This document shows, piece after piece, positions 9,007 to 17,007 of a DNA stretch of 64,000 bases. The notes under the pieces were generated by a model that was not told the DNA's origin, ran no database searches, and was given only the letters and a program-made list of their open reading frames with translations. Each line of letters opens with the position of its first letter. Within the stretch, counting starts at the first letter, position 1. Origin of the DNA: an uncultured Pseudomonas sp. (lineage in GTDB: Bacteria; Pseudomonadota; Gammaproteobacteria; Pseudomonadales; Pseudomonadaceae); the NCBI RefSeq assembly GCF_943846705.1, contig NZ_OX044366.1, positions 310,001 to 374,000 of the forward strand, read 5' to 3'. The position numbers and the translations under genes were made by a program.

Positions 9007-9167
9007 GTGCGTGCTCCCTTTATTGGTTGATAAGCACAGAGTGTTGACCCGATTAGTCAGGTGCGGGTAATAACCCGGTACTACAGGGCGAATCGCGGAT
9101 AAACGGCGCACAGCAAATAAACAGGGAGCGAGCCGGGCCTCACAGGAAACCCGGCGTGTTGATGGCG

Positions 9168-9587
9168 TTACTCGAGCACTTCTTCATCACGGTGCAGCAC
9201 ATAGGTGCAGCCCGTGTCGTCATCCAGATAATCGTGCACGTAATACATCACCACCTCACCCAGGCTCGGCTGAGCCGCGACATAGTCGCCGATGTCCACG
9301 GTGAAGTGGCTCTTCGAGCCAGGCTTGGCTTCGCATTCAATACGCGCATTGACGAACAGCTCCGGCGCGCTGTCGCCGAAATACTCTTCCCGCTCAGCCG
9401 CATCCCAGTCAGCGGGTGCCTCAAACGGGCCGCAGAACAGTACCTTGGCATCCCCCAGATCCACTTCCTCTGCATCCGGGTCCTGGTCCTGTTCATCGGC
9501 GCGATAGACCGTGCAGTCTTGCGCTTGCGGGTTTTGCAGGAGGGCCAAACGGGCCGCCAGTTGTTGCTCAGTATCCATAGGGGGCAT
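9168..9587 (-). CDS. Conserved hypothetical acidic protein
   Basis: The 139-residue protein starts MPPMDTEQQLAARL; a GGAG site lies 8 bases before this ATG, which decides against a longer upstream frame. It is strongly acidic (clusters such as DEQDQDPDAEEVDLGD and the C-terminal HRDEEVLE). It has a predicted alpha/beta pattern (AKVLFCGPFEAP, FTVDIGDYVAAQ, VVMYYVHDYLDDDTGCTYVLH). No signal peptide or membrane segment is visible. I do not recognise a characterised family. It lies alone between the DJ-1/PfpI gene and lldR on the same strand. Confidence 0.7.
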   Translation of the reverse strand: MPPMDTEQQLAARLALLQNPQAQDCTVYRADEQDQDPDAEEVDLGDAKVLFCGPFEAPADWDAAEREEYFGDSAPELFVNARIECEAKPGSKSHFTVDIGDYVAAQPSLGEVVMYYVHDYLDDDTGCTYVLHRDEEVLE

Positions 9588-9808
9588 AACTATCTCCGAG
9601 CGTATGGCGCTTAAGGTCCAGGGTGAATTAGCGGCTGCTGAGGTTTCACTTAAGCCGCCTTGCCGCGCAATCCGCAAGCACGTAGCCAATCCTCAGCAGG
9701 CCTAACCATGCCCGGTTTAGCGGCGCTTAGCGAGCGAAAGTCCACCGATAAAATAGACAGTAACAACTCCACCCGAGCCGCCGGCACATGCTCAGCAGGG
9801 CCGGGCTA

Positions 9809-10576
9809 TCACAGCTTGCCGCGACGCTGCGCACGCTCTTCACGGCGCGCCTGCTGTTGCACTTCGGCCAGTACTTCCTGCACATAATCAATGTGCCGGT
9901 TGGACAGCGTGCGCGCCTCTTCGGCGCGACCTTCGATAATCGCCTGATACAAGCCGCGATGCTGCTCAATCAGCATGTCGCGGGTCTCATCGCGCTGGGC
10001 ATACATGCCGCCAATGTTGGTCACCACGTTGCGTTTGAGTAGGGCGAACAAGCCGCGAATGGTGTGCAGCAGGACGGCGTTATGGCTGGCCTCGGCAATG
10101 GCCAAGTGAAAGCGCGCATCGGCCGCGCCCTCTTCCGCACGGGTCACCTTGCCGCTGCGACTGTAGCAGTCCTGCAAGGCGGCAAAGGCCTCAGCCAGAC
10201 ACTGACGATCCAGCTCGGTGGCCCGCTGCGCTGCGTAATACGCACAGGAGCCTTCCAGGGTGTGGCGAAACTCCAGCAAGTCGCGCTGAGCCTCTGGGTT
10301 GCTTTCCAGCAAATGCAGCAATGGGTCACTGAAGGTCGAACCCAAGGTCTCGGCCACATAGTTACCACCGCCTTGCCGACTGACCAGCAACCCCTTGGCT
10401 GCGAGCTTCTGAATCGCCTCACGCAACGACGGCCGGGATACCCCGAACTGTTCAGCCAACACGCGCTCGGCCGGCAGTCGCTCACCGGTTTTCAGGGTGC
10501 CTTCGAGAATCATGGTTTCCAGCTGACTGACGATATCGTCCGACAAACGGCGCTGACGCACCGACCCTACTTCCAT
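9809..10576 (-). CDS. lldR: Lactate-responsive GntR/FadR-type regulator LldR
   Basis: The 255-residue protein has an N-terminal winged helix (SDDIVSQLETMILEGTLKTGERLPAERVLAEQFGVSRPSLREAIQKL, residues about 12-60) and a C-terminal all-helical FCD ligand domain with metal-binding acidic/His residues (DARFHLAIAEASHNAVL, RHIDYVQEVL). The gene diverges from lldP, and a perfect 19-base palindrome of GntR/LldR type lies in between, so it is very probably the lactate-responsive repressor of the operon. The start at MEVGSV has a GGAG site; a longer upstream frame (12 residues) is less likely. Confidence 0.92.
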   Translation of the reverse strand: MEVGSVRQRRLSDDIVSQLETMILEGTLKTGERLPAERVLAEQFGVSRPSLREAIQKLAAKGLLVSRQGGGNYVAETLGSTFSDPLLHLLESNPEAQRDLLEFRHTLEGSCAYYAAQRATELDRQCLAEAFAALQDCYSRSGKVTRAEEGAADARFHLAIAEASHNAVLLHTIRGLFALLKRNVVTNIGGMYAQRDETRDMLIEQHRGLYQAIIEGRAEEARTLSNRHIDYVQEVLAEVQQQARREERAQRRGKL

Positions 10577-10744
10577 CGTCCACACTCCATTGGTTTGACC
10601 GTCTATCACGGCCTATCACGCGCTCTGCAAGCCAGCCTATCGCTCACTCAGCGGGCAGGCAAGCTGGCGATTTTCGACCAAAGTCGTAAGGCAGCTCATT
10701 GACAGGCCGAAGCCGTCACTCTTACTCTGGCCAGGCAGATTTGT

Positions 10745-10763
10745 AAATTGGTATTACCAATTT
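10745..10763. promoter_or_regulatory. LldR operator between lldR and lldP
   Basis: A perfect 19-base inverted repeat contains the core AATTGGTATTACCAATT. The TGGT-N3-ACCA half sites match operators of FadR-subfamily GntR regulators such as LldR. It lies 169 bases before lldR's start codon and 124 bases before lldP's, in the divergent intergenic region of about 310 bases, which holds no other gene. Binding would block transcription of the lld genes until lactate is present (known for the family; inferred here). Confidence 0.85.
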
Positions 10764-10886
10764 ATGAATATAAGATAATTCCAAGAGTTCACCGAGGTCT
10801 TTCCCATGCCGGCTTTTGCCCACCTACTCGCCATACCGCTGCACCTGCACTCATCCAAACGCATCGCGCAGCGCTAGGGGGCCACC

Positions 10887-12581
10887 ATGTCGACAGGTCT
10901 TCTTGCTCTCTTAGCTTTCTCGCCGATTCTACTGGCCGCTATTTTGCTGATCGGCCTGCGCTGGCCGGCCAAACACGCCATGCCGCTGGTCTACTTGCTC
11001 ACCGCTGCCGTTGGCCTGTTCGCCTGGGACATGAGCGTTAACCGTGTACTGGCCTCCACCGTGCAGGGTCTGCTGATCACCCTCGGGTTGTTGTGGATCA
11101 TCTTCGGCGCGATATTGCTGCTCAACACGCTCAAGCACTCCGGCGGCATCACCGCGATTCGTGCCGGCTTTGCCACCATCAGCCCGGACCGGCGCATTCA
11201 GGCGATTATCATTGCCTGGCTGTTCGGTTGCTTTATCGAAGGCGCGTCCGGTTTCGGCACACCCGCCGCCATCGCCGCGCCACTGCTGGTGGCCATCGGC
11301 TTCCCGGCCATGGCCGCCGTGCTGATGGGCATGCTGGTGCAAAGCACACCCGTCTCCTTTGGCGCGGTGGGTACGCCGATCATCGTCGGGGTCAACACCG
11401 GCCTGGACTCGGCCACCATCGGCGCGCAGCTGGTTGAGCAAGGCTCGTCCTGGGCGCAGTTCCTGCAACTGATCACCAGTGAAGTGGCGGTCATCCACGC
11501 CATTGTCGGCACCGTGATGCCGCTGGTGATGGTGCTGATGCTGACGCGTTTCTTCGGCACCGAAAAAAGCTGGAAAGCCGGGTTTGCGGTGCTGCCGTTT
11601 GCCCTGTTCGCCGGCCTGGCGTTCACCATCCCTTACGCCCTGACCGGCATCTTCCTCGGCCCAGAATTCCCCTCACTGGGCGGCGGCTTGATTGGCCTGG
11701 CAATTGTCACCAGCGCCGCGCGCATGGGCTTTCTGCTGCCGAAAACCACCTGGGACTTCGCCCCGGCGGACAAGTGGCCGGCTGAATGGCTGGGCACTGT
11801 GGAGATGAAACTCGACCAGCTCACCGCCAAGCCGATGAGCGCCCTGCGTGCCTGGCTGCCCTATGTGCTGGTCGGCGCACTGCTGGTCATCAGCCGGATC
11901 TTCCCGGAAGTCAGCGCGGCACTGAAAGGCGTGATGCTGAACTTCCCTGACCTGCTCGGTGAAACCGGGGTCAGCGCCAACTTCCAGCCGCTGTACCTGC
12001 CTGGCGGTATTTTGGTGACAGTAGTGCTCGCCACCTTCTTCATCCACGGCATGAAATTGCGCGAACTCGGCAGTGCGGTTAAGGAATCCTCCAGCGTGCT
12101 GCTCAGCGCCGGCTTCGTGTTGCTGTTTACCGTGCCAATGGTGCGCATCCTGATTAACTCCGGGGTCAACGCCGCCGAGTTGTCGAGCATGCCGATCCTG
12201 ATGGCGCGCTGGGTGGCCGACAGCGTCGGCGGCATTTACCCGCTGCTGGCACCAAGCGTCGGGGCGCTGGGCGCGTTTATTGCCGGCTCCAACACCGTCA
12301 GCAACATGATGTTCAGCCAGTTCCAGTTTGGCGTGGCCAACAGCCTGGGCATCTCCAGCGCGCTGATCGTCGCGGTCCAAGCCATCGGCGCTGCCGCAGG
12401 CAACATGGTCGCGATCCACAACGTGGTGGCGGCCTCGGCCACGGTCGGTCTGCTTGGCCGTGAAGGCAACATCCTGCGCAAGACAGTCTGGCCTACCCTG
12501 TACTACGTACTGTTTACCGGCCTGATCGCACTGTTTGCCGTCTATGTGCTAGGCATCAGCGACCCGCTGATGGCTGGCTAA
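10887..12581 (+). CDS. lldP: L-lactate permease
   Basis: The 564-residue inner-membrane transporter has about 12-14 hydrophobic segments and the LctP/LldP family hallmarks: IAWLFGCFIEGASGFGTPAAIAAPLL near residues 105-135, VQSTPVSFGAVGTPI near 150, and FIAGSNTVSNMMFSQFQFG near 465. It imports L- and D-lactate (and glycolate in some species) with protons. A GGGG ribosome site precedes the ATG. It is the first gene of lldP-lldD-dld, divergent from lldR and presumably repressed through the upstream operator. Confidence 0.95.
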   Translation: MSTGLLALLAFSPILLAAILLIGLRWPAKHAMPLVYLLTAAVGLFAWDMSVNRVLASTVQGLLITLGLLWIIFGAILLLNTLKHSGGITAIRAGFATISPDRRIQAIIIAWLFGCFIEGASGFGTPAAIAAPLLVAIGFPAMAAVLMGMLVQSTPVSFGAVGTPIIVGVNTGLDSATIGAQLVEQGSSWAQFLQLITSEVAVIHAIVGTVMPLVMVLMLTRFFGTEKSWKAGFAVLPFALFAGLAFTIPYALTGIFLGPEFPSLGGGLIGLAIVTSAARMGFLLPKTTWDFAPADKWPAEWLGTVEMKLDQLTAKPMSALRAWLPYVLVGALLVISRIFPEVSAALKGVMLNFPDLLGETGVSANFQPLYLPGGILVTVVLATFFIHGMKLRELGSAVKESSSVLLSAGFVLLFTVPMVRILINSGVNAAELSSMPILMARWVADSVGGIYPLLAPSVGALGAFIAGSNTVSNMMFSQFQFGVANSLGISSALIVAVQAIGAAAGNMVAIHNVVAASATVGLLGREGNILRKTVWPTLYYVLFTGLIALFAVYVLGISDPLMAG

Positions 12582-12588
12582 TAACCGC

Positions 12589-12616
12589 CTGGGGCGCGCG
12601 ACACGCAGCGCCCCAG
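12589..12616 (+). other. GC-rich hairpin between lldP and lldD
   Basis: A perfect 9-base stem (CTGGGGCGC paired with GCGCCCCAG) encloses a 10-base loop immediately after the lldP stop. There is no adjacent U-tract, so it is more likely an RNA-stability element or a weak attenuator that tunes lldP against lldD than a true terminator. This is inference. Confidence 0.5.
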
Positions 12617-12653
12617 CCGTTGTAGCAACCCTTTTCCCCACTTGGGTGACTCC

Positions 12654-13808
12654 ATGATCATTTCTGCCTCCACTGACTACCGCGCCGCTGCCCAGCGCCG
12701 GCTGCCACCGTTTCTGTTCCACTACCTCGACGGCGGCGCGTATGCCGAGCACACGCTCAAGCGCAACGTCTCCGACCTGGCGGATATCGCCCTGCGCCAG
12801 CGCGTGCTGCGCAATATGTCCGAGTTGAGCCTGGAAACCCGCCTGTTCAATGAAACCCTGAGCATGCCGGTGGTTCTGGCCCCAGTTGGCTTGACCGGCA
12901 TGTTCGCCCGCCGTGGTGAAGTGCAAGCAGCCAAGGCGGCAGCGGCCAAGGGCATTCCCTTTACCCTGTCCACCGTGTCGGTGTGCCCGATCGAGGAAGT
13001 CGCCCCGGCGATCGACCGGCCCATGTGGTTTCAGCTGTATGTGCTGAAAGACCGTGGTTTTATGAAGAACGCCCTGGAGCGCGCCAAAGCGGCCGGCGTC
13101 ACCACCCTGGTGTTCACCGTCGACATGCCGGTGCCCGGCGCCCGCTACCGCGATGCTCACTCCGGCATGAGCGGCCCGAATGCACCGCTGCGGCGCATGC
13201 TGCAGGCCATGACCCACCCTATCTGGGCCTGGGATGTTGGCCTGCTGGGCAAACCACATGACCTGGGCAATATCTCCACCTACCGTGGCAACCCCACCGG
13301 CTTGGCCGATTACATCGGTTGGCTGGGCAACAACTTCGACCCGTCGATCAGCTGGAAGGACCTGGAGTGGATTCGTGAGTTCTGGGACGGCCCGATGGTG
13401 ATCAAAGGCATCCTCGACCCGCAGGATGCCAAGGATGCGGTGAGCTTCGGTGCCGACGGCATCGTCGTTTCCAACCATGGTGGCCGTCAGCTCGATGGCG
13501 TGCTCTCAAGCGCCCGTGCCATGCCGGCGATTGCCGATGCGGTTAAAGGTGATTTGGCGATTCTCGCCGACTCCGGCATTCGCTCCGGGCTGGACGTGGT
13601 GCGCATGCTCGCCCTCGGTGCCGACACCGTGATGCTCGGTCGCGCCTTTGTCTACGCCCTGGCCGTTGCTGGCGAAGCGGGCGTAAGCAACCTGCTGGAG
13701 TTGATTGATAAAGAAATGCGCGTGGCCATGGTGCTGACCGGGGCCAAATCGATCAGCGAGATCAGCGCTGACTCGCTGGTGCGTGAACTGCACCACGCCG
13801 CATCCTGA
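12654..13808 (+). CDS. lldD: L-lactate dehydrogenase (FMN, quinone-linked)
   Basis: The 384-residue protein belongs to the FMN-dependent alpha-hydroxyacid dehydrogenases. It starts MIISASTDYRAAAQRRLPPFLFHYLDGGAY, the usual LldD N-terminus, which fixes the start at 12654. Active-site motifs are GADGIVVSNHGGRQLDG (catalytic His and Arg, near residues 270-282) and the phosphate-binding DSGIRSGLDVVRMLALGADTVMLGRAF. It oxidises L-lactate to pyruvate at the inner face of the membrane and passes electrons to the quinone pool. It is the second gene of the lactate operon, with 13 bases to the next gene. Confidence 0.95.
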   Translation: MIISASTDYRAAAQRRLPPFLFHYLDGGAYAEHTLKRNVSDLADIALRQRVLRNMSELSLETRLFNETLSMPVVLAPVGLTGMFARRGEVQAAKAAAAKGIPFTLSTVSVCPIEEVAPAIDRPMWFQLYVLKDRGFMKNALERAKAAGVTTLVFTVDMPVPGARYRDAHSGMSGPNAPLRRMLQAMTHPIWAWDVGLLGKPHDLGNISTYRGNPTGLADYIGWLGNNFDPSISWKDLEWIREFWDGPMVIKGILDPQDAKDAVSFGADGIVVSNHGGRQLDGVLSSARAMPAIADAVKGDLAILADSGIRSGLDVVRMLALGADTVMLGRAFVYALAVAGEAGVSNLLELIDKEMRVAMVLTGAKSISEISADSLVRELHHAAS

Positions 13809-13821
13809 CCCTGGAGCCTGC

Positions 13822-16626
13822 ATGAGCCTGCCTGCCGCCTTTATTGCCGCCGTCGAAAACCTGATCCCCGTTGAACGCCGCTTCGATGACCCGCTGTCGA
13901 CCCTGGCCTTCGGCACCGACGCCAGCTTTTATCGACTGATTCCCAAGTTGGTGCTGCGCGTCGAAGCAGAGTTAGAGGTGGTTGAGCTGCTCAAGCTGGC
14001 AGGCGCACATCAGGTGCCAGTGACCTTTCGCGCCGCCGGCACCAGTCTGTCTGGCCAGGCCATCAGCGACTCGGTGTTGATCGTCCTGGGCGACAACTGG
14101 AATGGCCGGGAGATTCGTGGCCAGGGCACGCAGATTCGCCTGCAACCCGGCGTCATTGGCGCGGCGGCTAATGCCGTGCTGGCGCCCTTTCAACGCAAGA
14201 TCGGCCCCGACCCGGCATCGATCAATGCCTGCAAGATCGGCGGTATCGTCGCCAACAATGCCAGCGGCATGTGCTGCGGCACCGCGCAAAACAGCTACCA
14301 CACCCTGGCCGGCATCCGTCTGGTGCTGGCTGACGGCAGCGTATTGGACACAGAAGACCCGCTCAGCGTGTCGCGCTTTTTCGCCACCCACGCCGAGCTG
14401 CTGGAGCAGTTGAGCCAGCTGGGCAAACAGACCCGCGCCAACAGCGCACTGGCGGCGAAAATTCGCCACAAATACCGCCTAAAAAACACCACCGGTTTGT
14501 CCCTTAACGCCCTGGTGGATTTCGACCAGCCGCTGGATATTCTCAGCCACCTGCTGGTCGGCTCCGAAGGCACCCTGGGGTTTATCAGCGCGGTGACCTA
14601 CAACACCGTGCCTGATTACCCGCACAAGGCCAGCGCCCTGCTGGTGTTCCCTGACGTGGAAAGCTGCTGCCGCGCGGTCACCGTGCTCAAGCAACAACCG
14701 GTGTCCGCCGTTGAGCTACTGGACCGCCGCAGCCTGCGCTCGGTGCAGAACAAGCCCGGCATGCCGGAATGGGTCAAGGATCTGTCCGCCAACGCCTGCG
14801 CCCTGTTGATCGAATCCCGCGCGGCCAAGCAAAGCCTGCTGCACGAACAGCTGCAACAAATCATGGCCTCGATCGCTGAATTCCCCTTGGACAAACAAGT
14901 GGATTTCAGCGAAGACCCGGCCGTTTACAACCTGCTGTGGAAGATCCGCAAGGACACCTTCCCAGCTGTCGGTGCGGTGCGCCAGACCGGCACCACGGTG
15001 ATCATCGAGGACGTGACCTTCCCCATCGAGCAACTCGCCGAAGGGGTTAACCGCCTGCTCGCGCTGTTCGACAAACACGGTTACGACGAGGCGATCATTT
15101 TCGGCCACGCCCTGGAAGGCAACCTGCACTTCGTCTTCACCCAGGGCTTTGATAGCGAAGCAGAGAAAACCCGCTACGCCGCCTTTATGGACGACGTCGC
15201 CCAGTTGGTCGCGGTGGAGTTTGGCGGCTCACTGAAAGCCGAACACGGCACCGGGCGCAACATGGCACCCTTCGTCGAGCTGGAATGGGGTCAAGACGCT
15301 TACCAGCTGATGTGGCAGATCAAGCGCCTGCTCGACCCCAAAGGCATCCTCAACCCGGATGTAGTGCTCTCGGATGACCCGCAGCTGCACCTGAAAAACC
15401 TCAAGCCGCTGCCGGCTGCCGACGAGATCGTCGACACCTGCATCGAGTGTGGCTTCTGCGAGCCGGTATGCCCCTCCAAGGGGCTGACCCTGAGCCCGCG
15501 CCAACGCATCGTGATCTGGCGTGACATTCAGGCGAAGAAGCGCGCCGGTGTCGATACCCAGGAGCTGGAGGCGGCCTACCAATACCACGGCATCGACACC
15601 TGCGCCGCCACCGGCCTGTGCGCGCAACGCTGCCCGGTGGGCATCAACACCGGCGATTTAGTCCGGCAGCTGCGCGGCCGTGATGCCGATAAGCAACGTC
15701 GCGCCGACTGGCTGGCGAATAACTTCCAGCGTGCCATGCAGGGCGCGCGGGTCATGCTGCACGTGGCCAACGGCGCACGCATGCTCATGGGCGCGCCCCT
15801 GCTCAGCCGTGCCTCGGCGGCCATCAGCAAAGCCAGCCATGGCCGTGTACCGCAATGGACCCCGGCCATGCCACAGCCGCTGCAGCGCCTGCAGCTGCCA
15901 ACCGCCTGCGACGACGCGCGCCCCCGAGTGGTTTACTTGGCTGCCTGCGTCTCCCGCGCCATGGGCCCGGCGGCCACCGATGCCGAGCAAGTACCGCTGC
16001 TCGAGAAAACCCGCGCCTTGCTGGAAAAAGGCGGTTTTAACGTGGTGTTTCCGGCTGATCTGGACAGCCTCTGCTGCGGCCAGCCGTTCGCCTCCAAAGG
16101 CTATGCCGAGCAAGCCGAACGCAAGAAGCAGGAGCTGATCGACGCCCTGCTCAAGGCCAGCCGTGGCGGCCTCGACCCCATCTACTGCGACACCAGCCCC
16201 TGCACCCTGCGCTTGCTTGAAGACGGCCTGGACAGCCGACTCAAGCTGCACGACCCGGTAAAATTTATCCGCGAGCAGTTGCTCGAACGCTTAGACATCA
16301 CCCCGCAAAACAAACCCGTTGCGGTGCATGTCACCTGCAGCACCCAACATCTAGGTGAGGCACAGGGGTTGATCGACATCGTCCGCCGCTGCACCACTGA
16401 AGTGGTTATTCCGGAAGGCATTCATTGCTGCGGCTTTGCCGGTGACAAGGGCTTTACCACCCCCGAGCTGAACAGCCACGCCCTGCGCAGCTTGAAGTCA
16501 GCGGTGCAATATTGCGAAGAAGGCATCAGCACCAGCCGCACCTGCGAAATCGGCCTGAGCCAACATGGCGGTATCGATTACCACGGGCTGGTGTATCTGC
16601 TGGACCGGGTCAGCAGCACGCGCTAA
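13822..16626 (+). CDS. dld: FAD/Fe-S NAD-independent D-lactate dehydrogenase
   Basis: The 934-residue protein has an FAD_binding_4 domain (VTFRAAGTSLSGQAISDSV, NNASGMCCG; residues about 40-250) and an FAD-oxidase C-terminal cap (HALEGNLHFVFTQGF, AEHGTGRN). A 4Fe-4S ferredoxin-like module has CIECGFCEPVCPS and CAATGLCAQRCPVG (near residues 540-615), and C-terminal CCG-type domains include LDSLCCGQPFASKGY and GIHCCGFAGDKGF. This is the large D-lactate dehydrogenase found after lldD in pseudomonads. It oxidises D-lactate to pyruvate and feeds the quinone pool. The start has GGAG 7 bases upstream and lies 13 bases after the lldD stop. Confidence 0.93.
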   Translation: MSLPAAFIAAVENLIPVERRFDDPLSTLAFGTDASFYRLIPKLVLRVEAELEVVELLKLAGAHQVPVTFRAAGTSLSGQAISDSVLIVLGDNWNGREIRGQGTQIRLQPGVIGAAANAVLAPFQRKIGPDPASINACKIGGIVANNASGMCCGTAQNSYHTLAGIRLVLADGSVLDTEDPLSVSRFFATHAELLEQLSQLGKQTRANSALAAKIRHKYRLKNTTGLSLNALVDFDQPLDILSHLLVGSEGTLGFISAVTYNTVPDYPHKASALLVFPDVESCCRAVTVLKQQPVSAVELLDRRSLRSVQNKPGMPEWVKDLSANACALLIESRAAKQSLLHEQLQQIMASIAEFPLDKQVDFSEDPAVYNLLWKIRKDTFPAVGAVRQTGTTVIIEDVTFPIEQLAEGVNRLLALFDKHGYDEAIIFGHALEGNLHFVFTQGFDSEAEKTRYAAFMDDVAQLVAVEFGGSLKAEHGTGRNMAPFVELEWGQDAYQLMWQIKRLLDPKGILNPDVVLSDDPQLHLKNLKPLPAADEIVDTCIECGFCEPVCPSKGLTLSPRQRIVIWRDIQAKKRAGVDTQELEAAYQYHGIDTCAATGLCAQRCPVGINTGDLVRQLRGRDADKQRRADWLANNFQRAMQGARVMLHVANGARMLMGAPLLSRASAAISKASHGRVPQWTPAMPQPLQRLQLPTACDDARPRVVYLAACVSRAMGPAATDAEQVPLLEKTRALLEKGGFNVVFPADLDSLCCGQPFASKGYAEQAERKKQELIDALLKASRGGLDPIYCDTSPCTLRLLEDGLDSRLKLHDPVKFIREQLLERLDITPQNKPVAVHVTCSTQHLGEAQGLIDIVRRCTTEVVIPEGIHCCGFAGDKGFTTPELNSHALRSLKSAVQYCEEGISTSRTCEIGLSQHGGIDYHGLVYLLDRVSSTR

Positions 16627-16706
16627 ACAGCCAGCAGACCAACGGCGCAGCCAGCCGGTGCGGGCTTTCTATACTTAAAGCCCACCGCCCCTGTTGGAGA
16701 ATGACC

Positions 16707-16952
16707 ATGCGCCGTCTTGCCGTTTTTCTTGCCACCGCGTTACTCAGCACCTCACTCTGGGCCATGCACTGCCCAGCCGATATGGCCAAGATCGATGCAC
16801 TGCTAAAAACCAACCCGCCAAGCGATGCCGCAGTACTTGCACAGGTGCAACAACTGCGTAGCGAAGGTGAAGACTTGCACAAGGCCGGTGATCACAGCGG
16901 ATCGGTCAAGGCGCTGGGCGAGGCCTTGCAACTGCTCGACGCCAGCGAATAA
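16707..16952 (+). CDS. Small exported helical protein
   Basis: The 81-residue protein has a signal peptide (MRRLAVFLATALLSTSLWA) and a mature part of about 60 residues predicted to be two or three helices (CPADMAKIDALL, AAVLAQVQQLRSEGEDLHKAGDHSGSVKALGEALQLL). The second half looks like a single tetratricopeptide-like unit. The ATG at 16707 is preferred over the one at 16701 because the GGAGA ribosome site is 6 bases upstream. It follows dld in the same direction after 80 bases. No function can be assigned. Confidence 0.72.
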   Translation: MRRLAVFLATALLSTSLWAMHCPADMAKIDALLKTNPPSDAAVLAQVQQLRSEGEDLHKAGDHSGSVKALGEALQLLDASE

Positions 16953-17007
16953 GCGCAAACGTGACAAGCCGGGTTTATCGACCTAGCTCACAGCGCTGCA
17001 ACAGCAC

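Noticed and set aside
12549..13478. A 309-codon minus-strand frame across lldD
   Set aside because: Antisense to LldD with its full set of motifs; low-complexity His/Gly/Gln composition typical of shadow frames.
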